Assembly (NCBI GenBank): GCA_019084025.1
Contig: JAHRBI010000002.1
Span: forward strand, 310,001-374,000
Direction of reading: 5' to 3'
DNA length: 64,000 nucleotides
Source of the DNA: Burkholderiaceae bacterium DAT-1
Lineage (GTDB): Bacteria; Pseudomonadota; Gammaproteobacteria; Burkholderiales; Chitinimonadaceae
Numbering within the stretch: the first letter of the stretch is position 1; the number at the start of each line of letters is the position of its first letter. The position numbers and the translations under genes were made by a program. Under the pieces are notes generated by a model, which was given only the letters and a program-made list of their open reading frames with translations, did not search any database and was not told the origin of the DNA. Shown one piece after another: positions 9,903 to 18,709 of the stretch.

Positions 9903-10837
9903 TGTCTGCCATCGAAGAATTCCGCAACCGGCTTGCCAAGTCCTACAAACACACCGCCAAATGGGCGCGCAAGCAGGGCATTACCTGTTTCCGCATCTAC
10001 GATCGCGATGTGCTGCAATATCCTGTCGCCATTGATCTGTACGGCGATCGCGTGCACGTAGCCGAGTTCGAGACAGGCTGGCAGCAAACCGATGAAGAAC
10101 ATGCCGCATGGGCGGCGGATGTACGTGCGGTCATCACCGATGTGCTCGGACATGAACCCGCCGATTTCGCCTTCAAGATGCGTCGCCGTCAGCGAGGCGA
10201 ATCGCAGTATGAAAAGACCGGCGAAACGGGAAACGATTTTGTCGTCGAGGAAAACGGCCGCCGCTTCTGGGTGAACTTGCACGCCTATCTCGATACTGGC
10301 CTCTTTCTCGATCATCGTAATACCCGTAAACGCGTGGGCGAAGAGGCGGCAGGCAAGCGTGTGCTGAACCTGTTTTCCTATACCGGCAGCTTTAGCGTCT
10401 ATGCGGCCACGGGCGGCGCAGATGAAACCGTCACAGTGGATCTCTCTAATACCTACCTCGATTGGGCCAAGCGCAATTTCGAGTTGAATGGCATGGCCGA
10501 GGCCAAGCATACCCGTGTGCGGGCAGATGTGTTCCGCTATCTGGCCGATGCCGTGCGCACATACGAGCGATTTGATCTCATCGTGATGGACCCGCCGAGC
10601 TTCTCCAATTCGGCAAAGATGCAGGATATTCTCGATGTGCAGCGTGATCATGTGAAACTGGTGAATCAGTGTCTGGAAATTCTGTCGCCGGGCGGCGTGC
10701 TGTATTTCTCCAATAATCTGCGCGGCTTCAAGCTGGATGATAAGCTGGTACCCAAGTGCAAGGACATCAGTGCACAATCCGTACCGGACGATTTCCGCAA
10801 TCGCAAGATCCACCAGTGTTTTCGCTTTCAAGTATAA
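9902..10837 (+). CDS. rlmK: Class I SAM-dependent rRNA methyltransferase, stand-alone RlmK type
   Basis: A 311-residue protein that aligns over its whole length with the C-terminal half (RlmK) of the E. coli fusion RlmKL, which makes 7-methylguanosine 2069 in 23S rRNA. Visible marks are the N-terminal EFRNRLAKSYKHTAKWAR, the SAM loop LNLFSYTGSFSVYA (about 154-167), the catalytic DPPSFSNS (about 230-237) and SNNLRGFKLD. The THUMP and RlmL half is absent. The ATG at 9902 (MSAIEEF) matches the start of the homologous domain; another in-frame ATG at 9872 adds ten residues. It follows coaD by 60 bases and may be co-transcribed. Confidence 0.85.
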   Translation: MSAIEEFRNRLAKSYKHTAKWARKQGITCFRIYDRDVLQYPVAIDLYGDRVHVAEFETGWQQTDEEHAAWAADVRAVITDVLGHEPADFAFKMRRRQRGESQYEKTGETGNDFVVEENGRRFWVNLHAYLDTGLFLDHRNTRKRVGEEAAGKRVLNLFSYTGSFSVYAATGGADETVTVDLSNTYLDWAKRNFELNGMAEAKHTRVRADVFRYLADAVRTYERFDLIVMDPPSFSNSAKMQDILDVQRDHVKLVNQCLEILSPGGVLYFSNNLRGFKLDDKLVPKCKDISAQSVPDDFRNRKIHQCFRFQV

Positions 10838-10848
10838 GCGGTGCATAT

Positions 10849-10898
10849 ATCGGTGATTCAGTACCGATTCAGGTGGTAGCAGGATGATGAGATCATCC
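10849..10898. repeat. Two short inverted repeats downstream of rlmK
   Basis: ATCGGT (10849-10854) pairs with ACCGAT (10863-10868), and GGATGAT (10882-10888) pairs with ATCATCC (10892-10898) around a three-base loop. Neither is followed by a T-run, so they are not clear terminators. They lie between rlmK and the lipoprotein gene. Confidence 0.5.
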
Positions 10899-10934
10899 AG
10901 TCAATTGATTGATAAGAATTAAATGGAGGCAAAC

Positions 10935-11513
10935 ATGAAAAAATATCTGATGCTGACCCTTGCAGCTGCCCTGATGAGCGGCTGCGCCAGTCTGAGCGAA
11001 GGCCAGTGCAAAAATGGTGACTGGTACGGTATTGGCGATGCAGATGGCCGCAATGGCGAGCCGGAGCGCATCCAGCAACACACCGAAGCTTGCAGCAAGT
11101 ATGGCGTTGTGCCGAACGCGCAGGTGTATTTCGCTGGTCGTCAGCATGGCCTGCAATCTTACTGCACGCCCGCCAATGGCTATCGTGAAGGCCGCGCCGG
11201 TCGCGAGTATGAGAATGTCTGTCCGGCCAGCGTAAACCAGTCCTTTGTCGAACAGTACAACATTGGTCGCGAACGCCGCAGTCTCGAAAACAAGGTCTCC
11301 CGAGCAGAAGAAATATTGCATAGTCGTCGTGCCGAAATTCGCCGTCTGGATGACCTGATCGTCAAGGCCGATAAGGAAGAAGATCGCAAGCGCATCCGTC
11401 GTGACCGCGATGATGCTGCGCGCAGCCTTTACGAGCTGGAAGACAACCTTGACCGTGCCCGGATGGAATTGCGTGATTTCAAGGATACGCATCCGGAGCC
11501 ATTCGGCTCCTGA
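10935..11513 (+). CDS. DUF2799 lipoprotein
   Basis: A 192-residue predicted lipoprotein of unknown function. A lysine start, a short hydrophobic segment and the lipobox LMSGC (Cys about residue 17) predict lipidation and export. The body has the DUF2799 pattern: DWYGIGDADGRNGE, then GRQHGLQSYCTPANGYREGRAG, followed by a charged coiled coil (about 120-185, rich in Arg, Glu and Asp). The ATG at 10935 is preferred over 10923 because GGAGG at 10926-10930 lies between them. Proteins of this family occur widely in proteobacteria without an assigned role. Confidence 0.85.
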   Translation: MKKYLMLTLAAALMSGCASLSEGQCKNGDWYGIGDADGRNGEPERIQQHTEACSKYGVVPNAQVYFAGRQHGLQSYCTPANGYREGRAGREYENVCPASVNQSFVEQYNIGRERRSLENKVSRAEEILHSRRAEIRRLDDLIVKADKEEDRKRIRRDRDDAARSLYELEDNLDRARMELRDFKDTHPEPFGS

Positions 11514-11539
11514 TCATCGCCTGTGACCTGAGTGAAATC

Positions 11540-12853
11540 ATGAACCTCATCGACACCACCCGCTATGCAGCCCGTCGCGCCCGCCTGATCAGCCAGCTGG
11601 GCGATGGCTTTGCCATTGTGCCCACAGCCAGCACCAAGGTTCGCAATGGGGATGCAGACTATGCCTATCGCTTTGATTCGGATTTCCACTATCTGTGCGG
11701 ATTCCCCGAGCCAAATGCCATTCTGGTGATGGTGGGTGGTGATACGCCACGCAGCATCCTGTTTTGTCAGGCTAAAAATGTCGAGATGGAAATCTGGGAA
11801 GGCTTCATTTACGGCCCGGATGCTGCGCGAGAGGTCTTTGGTGTCGATGAAGCGCGCTTGATCAGTGATTTCGATCGGGACTTGCCCGCACTGCTGGCTG
11901 GACGGCCACAGGTGTTTTTTCCGGTAGGGGCAGACGCTGGCTTTGATCAGCGGATATATAAGGCTGTGGCCACTGCCCGTCAGCAGGCGCGCTCCGATGC
12001 ACTGGCCAGCGTGTTTGTCGATGTGCGCACCCTGACTGCGGCCATGCGCCTGATCAAGGACGAGCACGAAATCGCCATCATGCGTGAAGCTGGCCGTATT
12101 TCTGCTGATGCGCATATCCGGGCGATGCGAAATACGCGCCCGGGCATGATGGAGTACGAGGTCGAAGCGGAGCTGCTGTATCACTTCTATCGCCATGGTA
12201 GTCGAGCTCCCGCATACAATTCGATTGTGGCGGGCGGCAAGAACGCCACCTGCCTGCACTACGGCGCCAATGATCAGCGTCTGAACGATGGTGAGTTGCT
12301 GCTAATCGATGCAGGGTGCGAGTTACAGGGCTACGCGGCCGACATTACCCGTACCTTTCCGGTCAACGGCAAATTCACTGGCCCGCAGCGCGATGTATAT
12401 CAACTAGTGCTGACAGCGATGCAGGCAAGTTTTACACAGATCAAACCCGGTGCGCGGCGAATCGCCTACCATGACGCTGCCGTGCGTGTACTGACACAAG
12501 GGTTGGTGGATCTGGGCGTGCTCAAGGGCGAGGTGGATGGCCTGATCGAGCAAAAGGCATTCCGTCAGTTTTACATGCACGGCACCGGCCACTGGCTGGG
12601 GCTGGATGTACATGATGCCGGTGAATATACCGAGCAAGGTGAGTCCGTTATCCTGCGTCCGGGCATGGCGCTGACGGTGGAACCGGGCCTGTATTTCCGT
12701 CCGGCGGACAATGTCCCCGCCCACTTTGTCGACATCGGCATCCGTATCGAAGACGATCTGGTGGTCACCGACGGCGGCTATATCAACCTGACCGAGGGTG
12801 TGCCCAAGGCGGTGGATGAGATTGAAGCGCTGATGGCGTTGGGACCGCTGTAA
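11540..12853 (+). CDS. pepP: Xaa-Pro aminopeptidase
   Basis: A 437-residue metallopeptidase (M24B) that removes N-terminal residues preceding proline. The N-terminal creatinase-like domain includes DFHYLCGFPEPNA. The pita-bread catalytic domain shows all five metal ligands: two Asp in LLIDAGCELQGYAADITR, the His in GTGHWLGLDVHD, and Glu residues in TVEPGLYF and GIRIEDDL. Length equals E. coli PepP. It precedes two UbiH-type hydroxylase genes, the same pepP-ubiH arrangement known in gammaproteobacteria. Confidence 0.96.
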   Translation: MNLIDTTRYAARRARLISQLGDGFAIVPTASTKVRNGDADYAYRFDSDFHYLCGFPEPNAILVMVGGDTPRSILFCQAKNVEMEIWEGFIYGPDAAREVFGVDEARLISDFDRDLPALLAGRPQVFFPVGADAGFDQRIYKAVATARQQARSDALASVFVDVRTLTAAMRLIKDEHEIAIMREAGRISADAHIRAMRNTRPGMMEYEVEAELLYHFYRHGSRAPAYNSIVAGGKNATCLHYGANDQRLNDGELLLIDAGCELQGYAADITRTFPVNGKFTGPQRDVYQLVLTAMQASFTQIKPGARRIAYHDAAVRVLTQGLVDLGVLKGEVDGLIEQKAFRQFYMHGTGHWLGLDVHDAGEYTEQGESVILRPGMALTVEPGLYFRPADNVPAHFVDIGIRIEDDLVVTDGGYINLTEGVPKAVDEIEALMALGPL

Positions 12854-12919
12854 AGTCGCAATATACAAAGCTGTTGCGGTGAAATAGCCGGCAACGCACT
12901 GATAACCTGATTGAAATGA

Positions 12920-14107
12920 ATGGCAAGCATGCTGGTATCCGAACTTCCCTCGCATGTTGATCTGTTGATCGTAGGTGGTGGCCCGGTAGGCGGCGCCCTG
13001 GCCTTGCTGCTGGCGGATGCCGGTTTGTCGATCGCCGTAGTGGAAGCGCGCGCCGAGCCGGCTCGTGATCCGCGTGCACTGGCGATTGCCTATGCCACCC
13101 GCCAGTGTTACGACCAACTGGGTGTACAACTGGGCGACGCTGGAACTGCGATCCGCACTGTGCATGTCTCGCAAGAGCAGGCCTTTGGCCGCGTGAAGCT
13201 GGATTGCAGCGAGCTGGAACTGCCTGAGCTGGGCGAAGTGATGCCCTATGGCGTGCTGGCGACGGCGATTGACCAGCGCCTGCGCGTGCAGACGTCTATT
13301 CACTATCTGACCGGTGCAAAAGTCGAGGCCTTGCAGAGTCTGGATGGTTACGCTGTCGCGTCAATCCAGCGAGGCGAGTCAAATCATACGGTCACCGCCG
13401 GGATGGCTGTGCTGGCAGAAGGCGGCAATCTGCTCGCCGGGCTGGGGATTCAGCAGCGTGTCGAGGACTACCATCAGACCGCCGTGCTGGCCGATATCAC
13501 CACCTCGCAGCCCCATGGCTATGTGGCATGGGAACGCTTTGCGCATGATGGCCCGATTGCCTTTTTGCCGCGTGGCAGCAGCCGCGACGGACAATACGCA
13601 GTGGTGTGGACCCGTCCGGCCGAGGATGAGCTGGATGTATTCAATCTGCCGGATGCGGATTTCATCGCAGCGCTGCAAGCGCGTATTGGCGATCGGATTG
13701 GCCGCATTGAGTCGGTTGGCGAGCGTGCACAGTTTCCGCTCAAGCTGCGCTGGGCCGAACAGGTTACAGCGCGGCGTGTGGCCGTGGTAGGCAATGCTTC
13801 GCAAACCCTGCATCCGGTGGCGGGGCAGGGTCTGAATCTGGGATTACGTGATGCGCAGACACTGGCCCGCGTGATCCGTACCACCCGTCCCGATCAGCTG
13901 GGGCAGTCTGCCATGCTGGCCGAATACGCCCGCTTGCGCAAACGCGACAGCATGATGACTATTGGCTTTACCGATAACCTGATCCGGCTGTTCGGGCTGG
14001 ATAGCGCGCCATTGCGTCATGCCCGCGCGCTCGGATTTGTCGCGCTGGATAACGTCAAGCCATTGCGCCGTGCCTTTGCCGGCCGCATGGTCTTTGGTTC
14101 CATCTAG
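12920..14107 (+). CDS. ubiH: UbiH/COQ6-family FAD-dependent hydroxylase, first of two
   Basis: A 395-residue flavoprotein monooxygenase of the UbiH/UbiF/UbiI/COQ6 family, which hydroxylates the ubiquinone ring. It has the N-terminal dinucleotide fold VGGGPVGGALALLLADAG (about residue 15), a DPRALAIAY motif typical of ring hydroxylases (about 49-57), and the second FAD motif with HPVAGQGLNLGLRDA (about 297-311). Position after pepP suggests the UbiH role (C4 or general), but the site acted on cannot be derived from sequence. The ATG at 12920 was used; 12929 is also possible. Confidence 0.8.
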   Translation: MASMLVSELPSHVDLLIVGGGPVGGALALLLADAGLSIAVVEARAEPARDPRALAIAYATRQCYDQLGVQLGDAGTAIRTVHVSQEQAFGRVKLDCSELELPELGEVMPYGVLATAIDQRLRVQTSIHYLTGAKVEALQSLDGYAVASIQRGESNHTVTAGMAVLAEGGNLLAGLGIQQRVEDYHQTAVLADITTSQPHGYVAWERFAHDGPIAFLPRGSSRDGQYAVVWTRPAEDELDVFNLPDADFIAALQARIGDRIGRIESVGERAQFPLKLRWAEQVTARRVAVVGNASQTLHPVAGQGLNLGLRDAQTLARVIRTTRPDQLGQSAMLAEYARLRKRDSMMTIGFTDNLIRLFGLDSAPLRHARALGFVALDNVKPLRRAFAGRMVFGSI

Positions 14108-14163
14108 GCAGATTCATTTCCGCATTCATTATTTTGACCGCACGCCTGCAGACTGAAGCGCAT

Positions 14164-15327
14164 ATGACTCATCAAACAGAATTCGACATCATCGTGATCG
14201 GCGGCGGACTGGTGGGTGCCAGTGCGGCGCTTGCCCTGAGTCAGCGCTGGCGTGTGGCCTTGCTGGAACGTCAGGTGCCGGAAGCGCCGTCGACTGCTGC
14301 CGATGAATGGGATCCGCGTGTGTATGCGATCAGCCCCGGTAGCCGTGCGTTCATCGAGTCAAACGGTGGCTGGTCACTGGGCGCAGATCGTGCCGGGCCG
14401 ATCCGGGCGATGGACGTGCGGGGCGATGCCGGTGGACGTATCCGCTTCGATGCAGCAGAAATCGGCAAGGATGAACTGGCCGTACTGTGTGAAAACCGCA
14501 GCCTGCAATGGTCGATCTGGTCGGCGATTCAGGAGCGCGTCACTTGCCTGACCGGCACGACAGTTGCCAGTTATACCGTCGATCAGCATGGCGTGGACGT
14601 GGCGCTGGCGGATGGCCGTACGCTGCGTAGCAAATTACTGGTGGGCGCTGATGGAGCACGTTCCTGGGTGCGGGAAACGGCGGGTATCGGTTTCAAGCGC
14701 TGGCCTTATCATCAGAATGGTGTGGTGGCGAACTTTGAATGTGCACAACCGCATCAAGGCATCGCCCGTCAGTGGTTCCGTGAAGATGGCATTCTCGCGT
14801 GGCTGCCCTTGCCGGGCAATCGTATTTCGATCGTGTGGTCATGTGGTGATGCGCTCAAGGATGAGCTGCTGGCTCTGTCGCCCGAGGCGCTGGCGGATAA
14901 GGTCGCGCGTGCTGGCGGCAATAGCCTCGGCGCCTTCCGTACGCTGACGACTGCAGCGGCATTCCCACTGGCTCTGGGGCGCGCAGAGAAGGTGTTTGAC
15001 GACCGTATGGTACTGATTGGCGATGCGGCGCATACCATACACCCGCTGGCAGGGCAGGGTGTGAATCTGGGCTTTGGCGATGCACGCGTGCTGGCTGATG
15101 TGCTGGGTAGATTGCCCGGACGTGATCCGGGTGACCGTATGGCACTGGCGCGTTTTGCGCGCGAGCGCAAGGAAGACGTGCTGCTAATGCAGTCTGTGTG
15201 CGATGGCTTGCAGAAACTGTTCGGGCATCAGCATGCATTTGTGGGCAAGCTGCGCAATGTTGGTCTGAGCCTCACCAACCGTGTGGCTCCAGTTAAACGC
15301 ATCCTGATGCAGCAAGCGTTTCGCTAG
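14164..15327 (+). CDS. UbiH/UbiF/VisC-family FAD-dependent hydroxylase, second of two
   Basis: A 387-residue paralogue of the preceding flavin hydroxylase. Marks are VIGGGLVGASAALALS at the N-terminus, the WDPRVYAISPGSRAF motif (about 46-60), GADGARSWVRE near the middle and the FAD motif GDAAHTIHPLAGQGVNLGFGDA (about 285). It should catalyse another ring hydroxylation of ubiquinone synthesis and probably forms a unit with pepP and the first hydroxylase. The ATG at 14164 gives the family N-terminus; a TTG at 14134 in the same frame is unneeded. Which carbon it hydroxylates is unresolved. Confidence 0.8.
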   Translation: MTHQTEFDIIVIGGGLVGASAALALSQRWRVALLERQVPEAPSTAADEWDPRVYAISPGSRAFIESNGGWSLGADRAGPIRAMDVRGDAGGRIRFDAAEIGKDELAVLCENRSLQWSIWSAIQERVTCLTGTTVASYTVDQHGVDVALADGRTLRSKLLVGADGARSWVRETAGIGFKRWPYHQNGVVANFECAQPHQGIARQWFREDGILAWLPLPGNRISIVWSCGDALKDELLALSPEALADKVARAGGNSLGAFRTLTTAAAFPLALGRAEKVFDDRMVLIGDAAHTIHPLAGQGVNLGFGDARVLADVLGRLPGRDPGDRMALARFARERKEDVLLMQSVCDGLQKLFGHQHAFVGKLRNVGLSLTNRVAPVKRILMQQAFR

Positions 15328-15334
15328 GTTATGT

Positions 15335-15724
15335 TCAGTCGGTATTGAGCGAGCGTACAGCCGCGGCAATCACGCTCTCGAGTTTGCCGGCGGTAAAGGG
15401 TTTGACGATAAAGCCGTCAGCCTGATGTTTGAGGGCTTCCTGTACACGGCTGATGGTTGCTTCAGCCGTCATCATGATGACCTTGGGTGGCCGACTGCCC
15501 GATTTCAACTCTTTCAATACGCTCAGGCCATCGGCACCGGGCAGATTGATATCCAGAATGACCAGATCCGGCTCACGTGTGCGAACGTCATGTAAGCCTG
15601 CTTCGGCCGTTTCGCAGGATGCGAGCATGTCGATGCCCATATCCTTCAGAATGCCCTGCACAAGCGTGCGAATGAGCTTGTCATCGTCAATCACCACAAA
15701 AGTGATTTTGCCATTCAGTGCCAT
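15335..15724 (-). CDS. Single-domain response regulator (CheY-like)
   Basis: A 129-residue receiver domain without an output domain. The acidic pocket is seen in VVIDDDK (residues 10-16), the phospho-accepting Asp in LVILDINLPG (about residue 58), the conserved Thr/Ser region in MMTAEA (about 86) and the Lys in FIVKPF (about 109). The substrate histidine kinase is not in the window. It is convergent with the second hydroxylase gene (7 bases apart) and divergent from mutL. Confidence 0.9.
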   Translation of the reverse strand: MALNGKITFVVIDDDKLIRTLVQGILKDMGIDMLASCETAEAGLHDVRTREPDLVILDINLPGADGLSVLKELKSGSRPPKVIMMTAEATISRVQEALKHQADGFIVKPFTAGKLESVIAAAVRSLNTD

Positions 15725-15794
15725 GCGTGTGTTTCCATCCGGTCGCGGTCGACTGATTTGTACAGCACTGCTGTGCTGATGGCGAAGTGCCAGC

Positions 15795-15803
15795 TGATAT
15801 ACT
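15795..15803 (+). promoter_or_regulatory. Extended -10 promoter element before mutL
   Basis: TGATATACT is a strong extended -10 (TGn plus TATACT) 31 bases before the mutL ATG. Just upstream an inverted repeat, CAGCAC (15763-15768) and GTGCTG (15773-15778), lies around where a -35 would be. Confidence 0.5.
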
Positions 15804-15834
15804 GCTGGCTTGCCGACTTTCCCCGATTGCGTCC

Positions 15835-17697
15835 ATGCCTGCTATCCAGTTATTGCCCGATCACCTGATCAACCAGATTGCCGCTGGTGAAGTGGTCGAG
15901 CGCCCTGCGTCTGCGCTCAAGGAAATGATGGAGAACAGCCTGGATGCGGGCGCCAGTACCATTAGCGTAGACCTCGCCGAAGGGGGAAGCAAACTCATCC
16001 GGGTGAGTGATGACGGTGGCGGCATCGATAAAAGCGATCTGGTGCTGGCGCTGTCCCGGCATGCCACAAGCAAAATCGCGTCTTTACAGGATCTCGAACA
16101 AGTCCGTTCACTGGGATTCCGTGGTGAAGGGCTGGCCAGTATTGCGTCTGTCTCCCAGCTGATTCTCAGTAGTCGGGTGCGCGGCGCTGACAAGGCCTGG
16201 CGGGTAGAGGCCGATAACGGCCGCATTGGCGAGGCTGAGCCCGCGGCGCTAATGGCGGGGACGGTGGTAGAAGTGCGGGATCTGTATTTCAACGTACCCG
16301 CCCGTCGAAAATTCCTGAAGTCAGCGACTACGGAATACGGGCATTGTGAAGATGTCTTCCGGCGCATGGCACTATCGCGCCCCGATGTGAGCATGACGCT
16401 GACCCACAATGGACGCGTCATCTGGCGCTTGCGGGCTGGCGATCTGGGGGAGCGAGTGACCCAATTGCTGGGCGATGATTTTTCAGCATCCATGCTGACG
16501 ATTGACGAAACTGCCGGGCCGTTGCGTGTACAGGGGTTTGCCGGGTCGCCCACCGTGTCGCGCGCCGGTCGCGATGCGCAATTCTGCTTTATCAATGGCC
16601 GCTTTGTGCGCGACAAGGTGGTGGTACATGCCGTGCGCGAAGCCTATCGCGACGTGCTGCATCTTGAACGTCATCCTTGCTATGTGATATCGCTGGAGAT
16701 GCCGCCCGAGATGGTGGATGTCAACGTGCACCCCACCAAGATCGAAGTGCGCTTCCGCGAATCGCAGGCAGTGCATCGTTTCATGTTCCATGCATTGCAC
16801 AAAACCCTCGCCTCGACACGTGCGGGGCGTGAACAGGACGCCCACGCAATCGAATCCGAGGGCGTGATACCTGCCTCAGGCGGTGAGCAGCCAGCATTTG
16901 CCCGCCCTCAGCCACCTGCTTTTCAGCAAACCCGCATGAACTTTGCATCGCCTGCAGTCGCGCCATCAAGTAGCGGGCAGTTTTACGAGCGACTGTTCGG
17001 CGATATCAAGCGTGAACCGGCAAGTGCAGGCATCGTTGCGGAATCTGTACCTGTCTTTCAAGCTGTTATGCCTAGTAACACGGCAGCCGTCATGGTGGCC
17101 GATGAAGACGGCTTCCCGCCGCTGGGTTTTGCGCTGGCGCAGCTGCACGGCGTATACGTACTGTCGCAGGCGCGCGACGGCCTGATTGTGGTCGATATGC
17201 ATGCGGCGCACGAACGCATCGTCTACGAAAGGCTCAAGCTGGCACTGGATGGCGAAGCCATGCCCGTTCAGCCTTTGCTGCTGCCGCTGGCCTTTCCGGC
17301 AGATACACTGGATGTGGCAACGGTAGAGCAGTCGGGTGAGCTGCTGGCAAAGATCGGGTTTGAACTGGCGGCGATGGGACCCAACCAGCTGGCCATTCGG
17401 GCACTTCCTCTAATGCTGAAAGATGCCGATCCGGTTGGATTAGCGCGCGCAGTGTTGCTGGATATCCGCGAAGTGGGCGCCAGCCGAGTGCTCACCGATC
17501 ACCGCGACAGCCTGCTGGCAACTATGGCTTGTCATGGTGCCGTACGCGCCAATCGTACACTCACCCTGCCGGAAATGAATGCACTGTTACGTGAAATGGA
17601 AGTCACCGAGCGCAGTGGGCAATGCAATCATGGCCGCCCCACGTGGTTCCGCCTCGGGATGAATGATCTCGACAAAATGTTCATGAGAGGCCAGTAA
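15835..17697 (+). CDS. mutL: DNA mismatch repair protein MutL
   Basis: A 620-residue mismatch-repair ATPase that links MutS recognition to strand removal. The GHKL ATPase domain (about 1-330) shows [24 protein letters not shown] and [10 protein letters not shown]. The C-terminal dimer domain carries an endonuclease-type metal motif, [12 protein letters not shown] starting at Asp454 (family form DQHAx2Ex4E), an ACHGAVRAN motif and a CNHGRPT motif. This indicates a nicking MutL that does not need MutH, as known in Neisseria. A long variable linker separates the domains. The ATG at 15835 begins directly at the conserved N-terminus. miaA follows after one base. Confidence 0.96.
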   Translation: MPAIQLLPDHLINQIAAGEVVERPASALKEMMENSLDAGASTISVDLAEGGSKLIRVSDDGGGIDKSDLVLALSRHATSKIASLQDLEQVRSLGFRGEGLASIASVSQLILSSRVRGADKAWRVEADNGRIGEAEPAALMAGTVVEVRDLYFNVPARRKFLKSATTEYGHCEDVFRRMALSRPDVSMTLTHNGRVIWRLRAGDLGERVTQLLGDDFSASMLTIDETAGPLRVQGFAGSPTVSRAGRDAQFCFINGRFVRDKVVVHAVREAYRDVLHLERHPCYVISLEMPPEMVDVNVHPTKIEVRFRESQAVHRFMFHALHKTLASTRAGREQDAHAIESEGVIPASGGEQPAFARPQPPAFQQTRMNFASPAVAPSSSGQFYERLFGDIKREPASAGIVAESVPVFQAVMPSNTAAVMVADEDGFPPLGFALAQLHGVYVLSQARDGLIVVDMHAAHERIVYERLKLALDGEAMPVQPLLLPLAFPADTLDVATVEQSGELLAKIGFELAAMGPNQLAIRALPLMLKDADPVGLARAVLLDIREVGASRVLTDHRDSLLATMACHGAVRANRTLTLPEMNALLREMEVTERSGQCNHGRPTWFRLGMNDLDKMFMRGQ

Positions 17698-17698
17698 G

Positions 17699-18625
17699 AT
17701 GTCGAGCCTGCCTGTTGTCTTTCTCATGGGGCCGACCGCCAGCGGTAAAACCGATCTGGCCATCGAATTGCTTGAACGCTTTCCGGTCGAGCTGATTTCG
17801 GTCGATTCTGCTCTCGTTTTCCGCGATATGAATATCGGCACAGCCAAACCGGATGCCGAGACCCTTGCGCGCGCACCGCATCACCTCATCGATATCATCG
17901 ACCCGACCGAGGCCTATTCGGCGGCGCAGTTCGCCAGTGATGCCGAGCGGCTGATCCGAGACTGTCATGCACGCGATAAGATTCCGTTACTGGTCGGTGG
18001 CACCATGCTCTATTTCAATGCCCTACAGCATGGATTGCATGATCTGCCGCAGGCCGATCCGGTATTGCGCGCAAAGCTCGATGCCGAAGCCGCTGAACTG
18101 GGCTGGCCCGCGATGCATGCCCGTTTAGCCGAGCTTGACCCCCCAACGGCTGCGCGCCTGCAACCCGGCGATTCGCAGCGGGTACAGCGTGCGCTGGAGA
18201 TCGTGCTGGCAACCGGCAAACCCATGTCTGCCTGGCTGGCCGAACAAAAGCCGCACGAATTTCCCTGGCAGTTGCACAAAATCGCACTGGTGCCTTCCGA
18301 TCGTGCAGTGCTACACGGACGAATTGAGAAACGGTTCGATCAGATGTTGTCACATGGACTACTGGATGAAGTCGAATCGCTGCGCAGGCAATACGCGCTG
18401 GATCTCAATCTGCCCTCCATGCGCTGTGTGGGTTATCGCCAGACCTGGCAGTATCTGGATGGCGATCTGAGTTATCAGGACATGCGTGATCAGGGCATTT
18501 ATGCCACACGTCAGCTCGCCAAGCGTCAATTAACCTGGATGCGGGGAATGACAGACCTAATTACAGTAGACTCCCTGTTACCAGACGCGAGCCAGCGCGT
18601 GATGGATGCATTCCCGGGCAGGTAA
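17699..18625 (+). CDS. miaA: tRNA dimethylallyltransferase
   Basis: A 308-residue enzyme that transfers dimethylallyl to the N6 of A37 in tRNAs reading UNN codons. It has the P-loop [11 protein letters not shown] (about 9-19), the catalytic region [18 protein letters not shown] (about 34-51), the DIIDP motif and the [13 protein letters not shown]-terminal motif (about 240-251). It begins one base after the mutL stop, the classic mutL-miaA pair. In E. coli hfq follows, but here a secreted peptidase does. Confidence 0.96.
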   Translation: MSSLPVVFLMGPTASGKTDLAIELLERFPVELISVDSALVFRDMNIGTAKPDAETLARAPHHLIDIIDPTEAYSAAQFASDAERLIRDCHARDKIPLLVGGTMLYFNALQHGLHDLPQADPVLRAKLDAEAAELGWPAMHARLAELDPPTAARLQPGDSQRVQRALEIVLATGKPMSAWLAEQKPHEFPWQLHKIALVPSDRAVLHGRIEKRFDQMLSHGLLDEVESLRRQYALDLNLPSMRCVGYRQTWQYLDGDLSYQDMRDQGIYATRQLAKRQLTWMRGMTDLITVDSLLPDASQRVMDAFPGR

Positions 18626-18709
18626 TGTAAGCCATGCATTGCGCTGTGATCTCAAAGGGGATGACCCGTGCAAGTGCGCACTCATCCTCGTATTGCGAAG
18701 GAGAATAAA

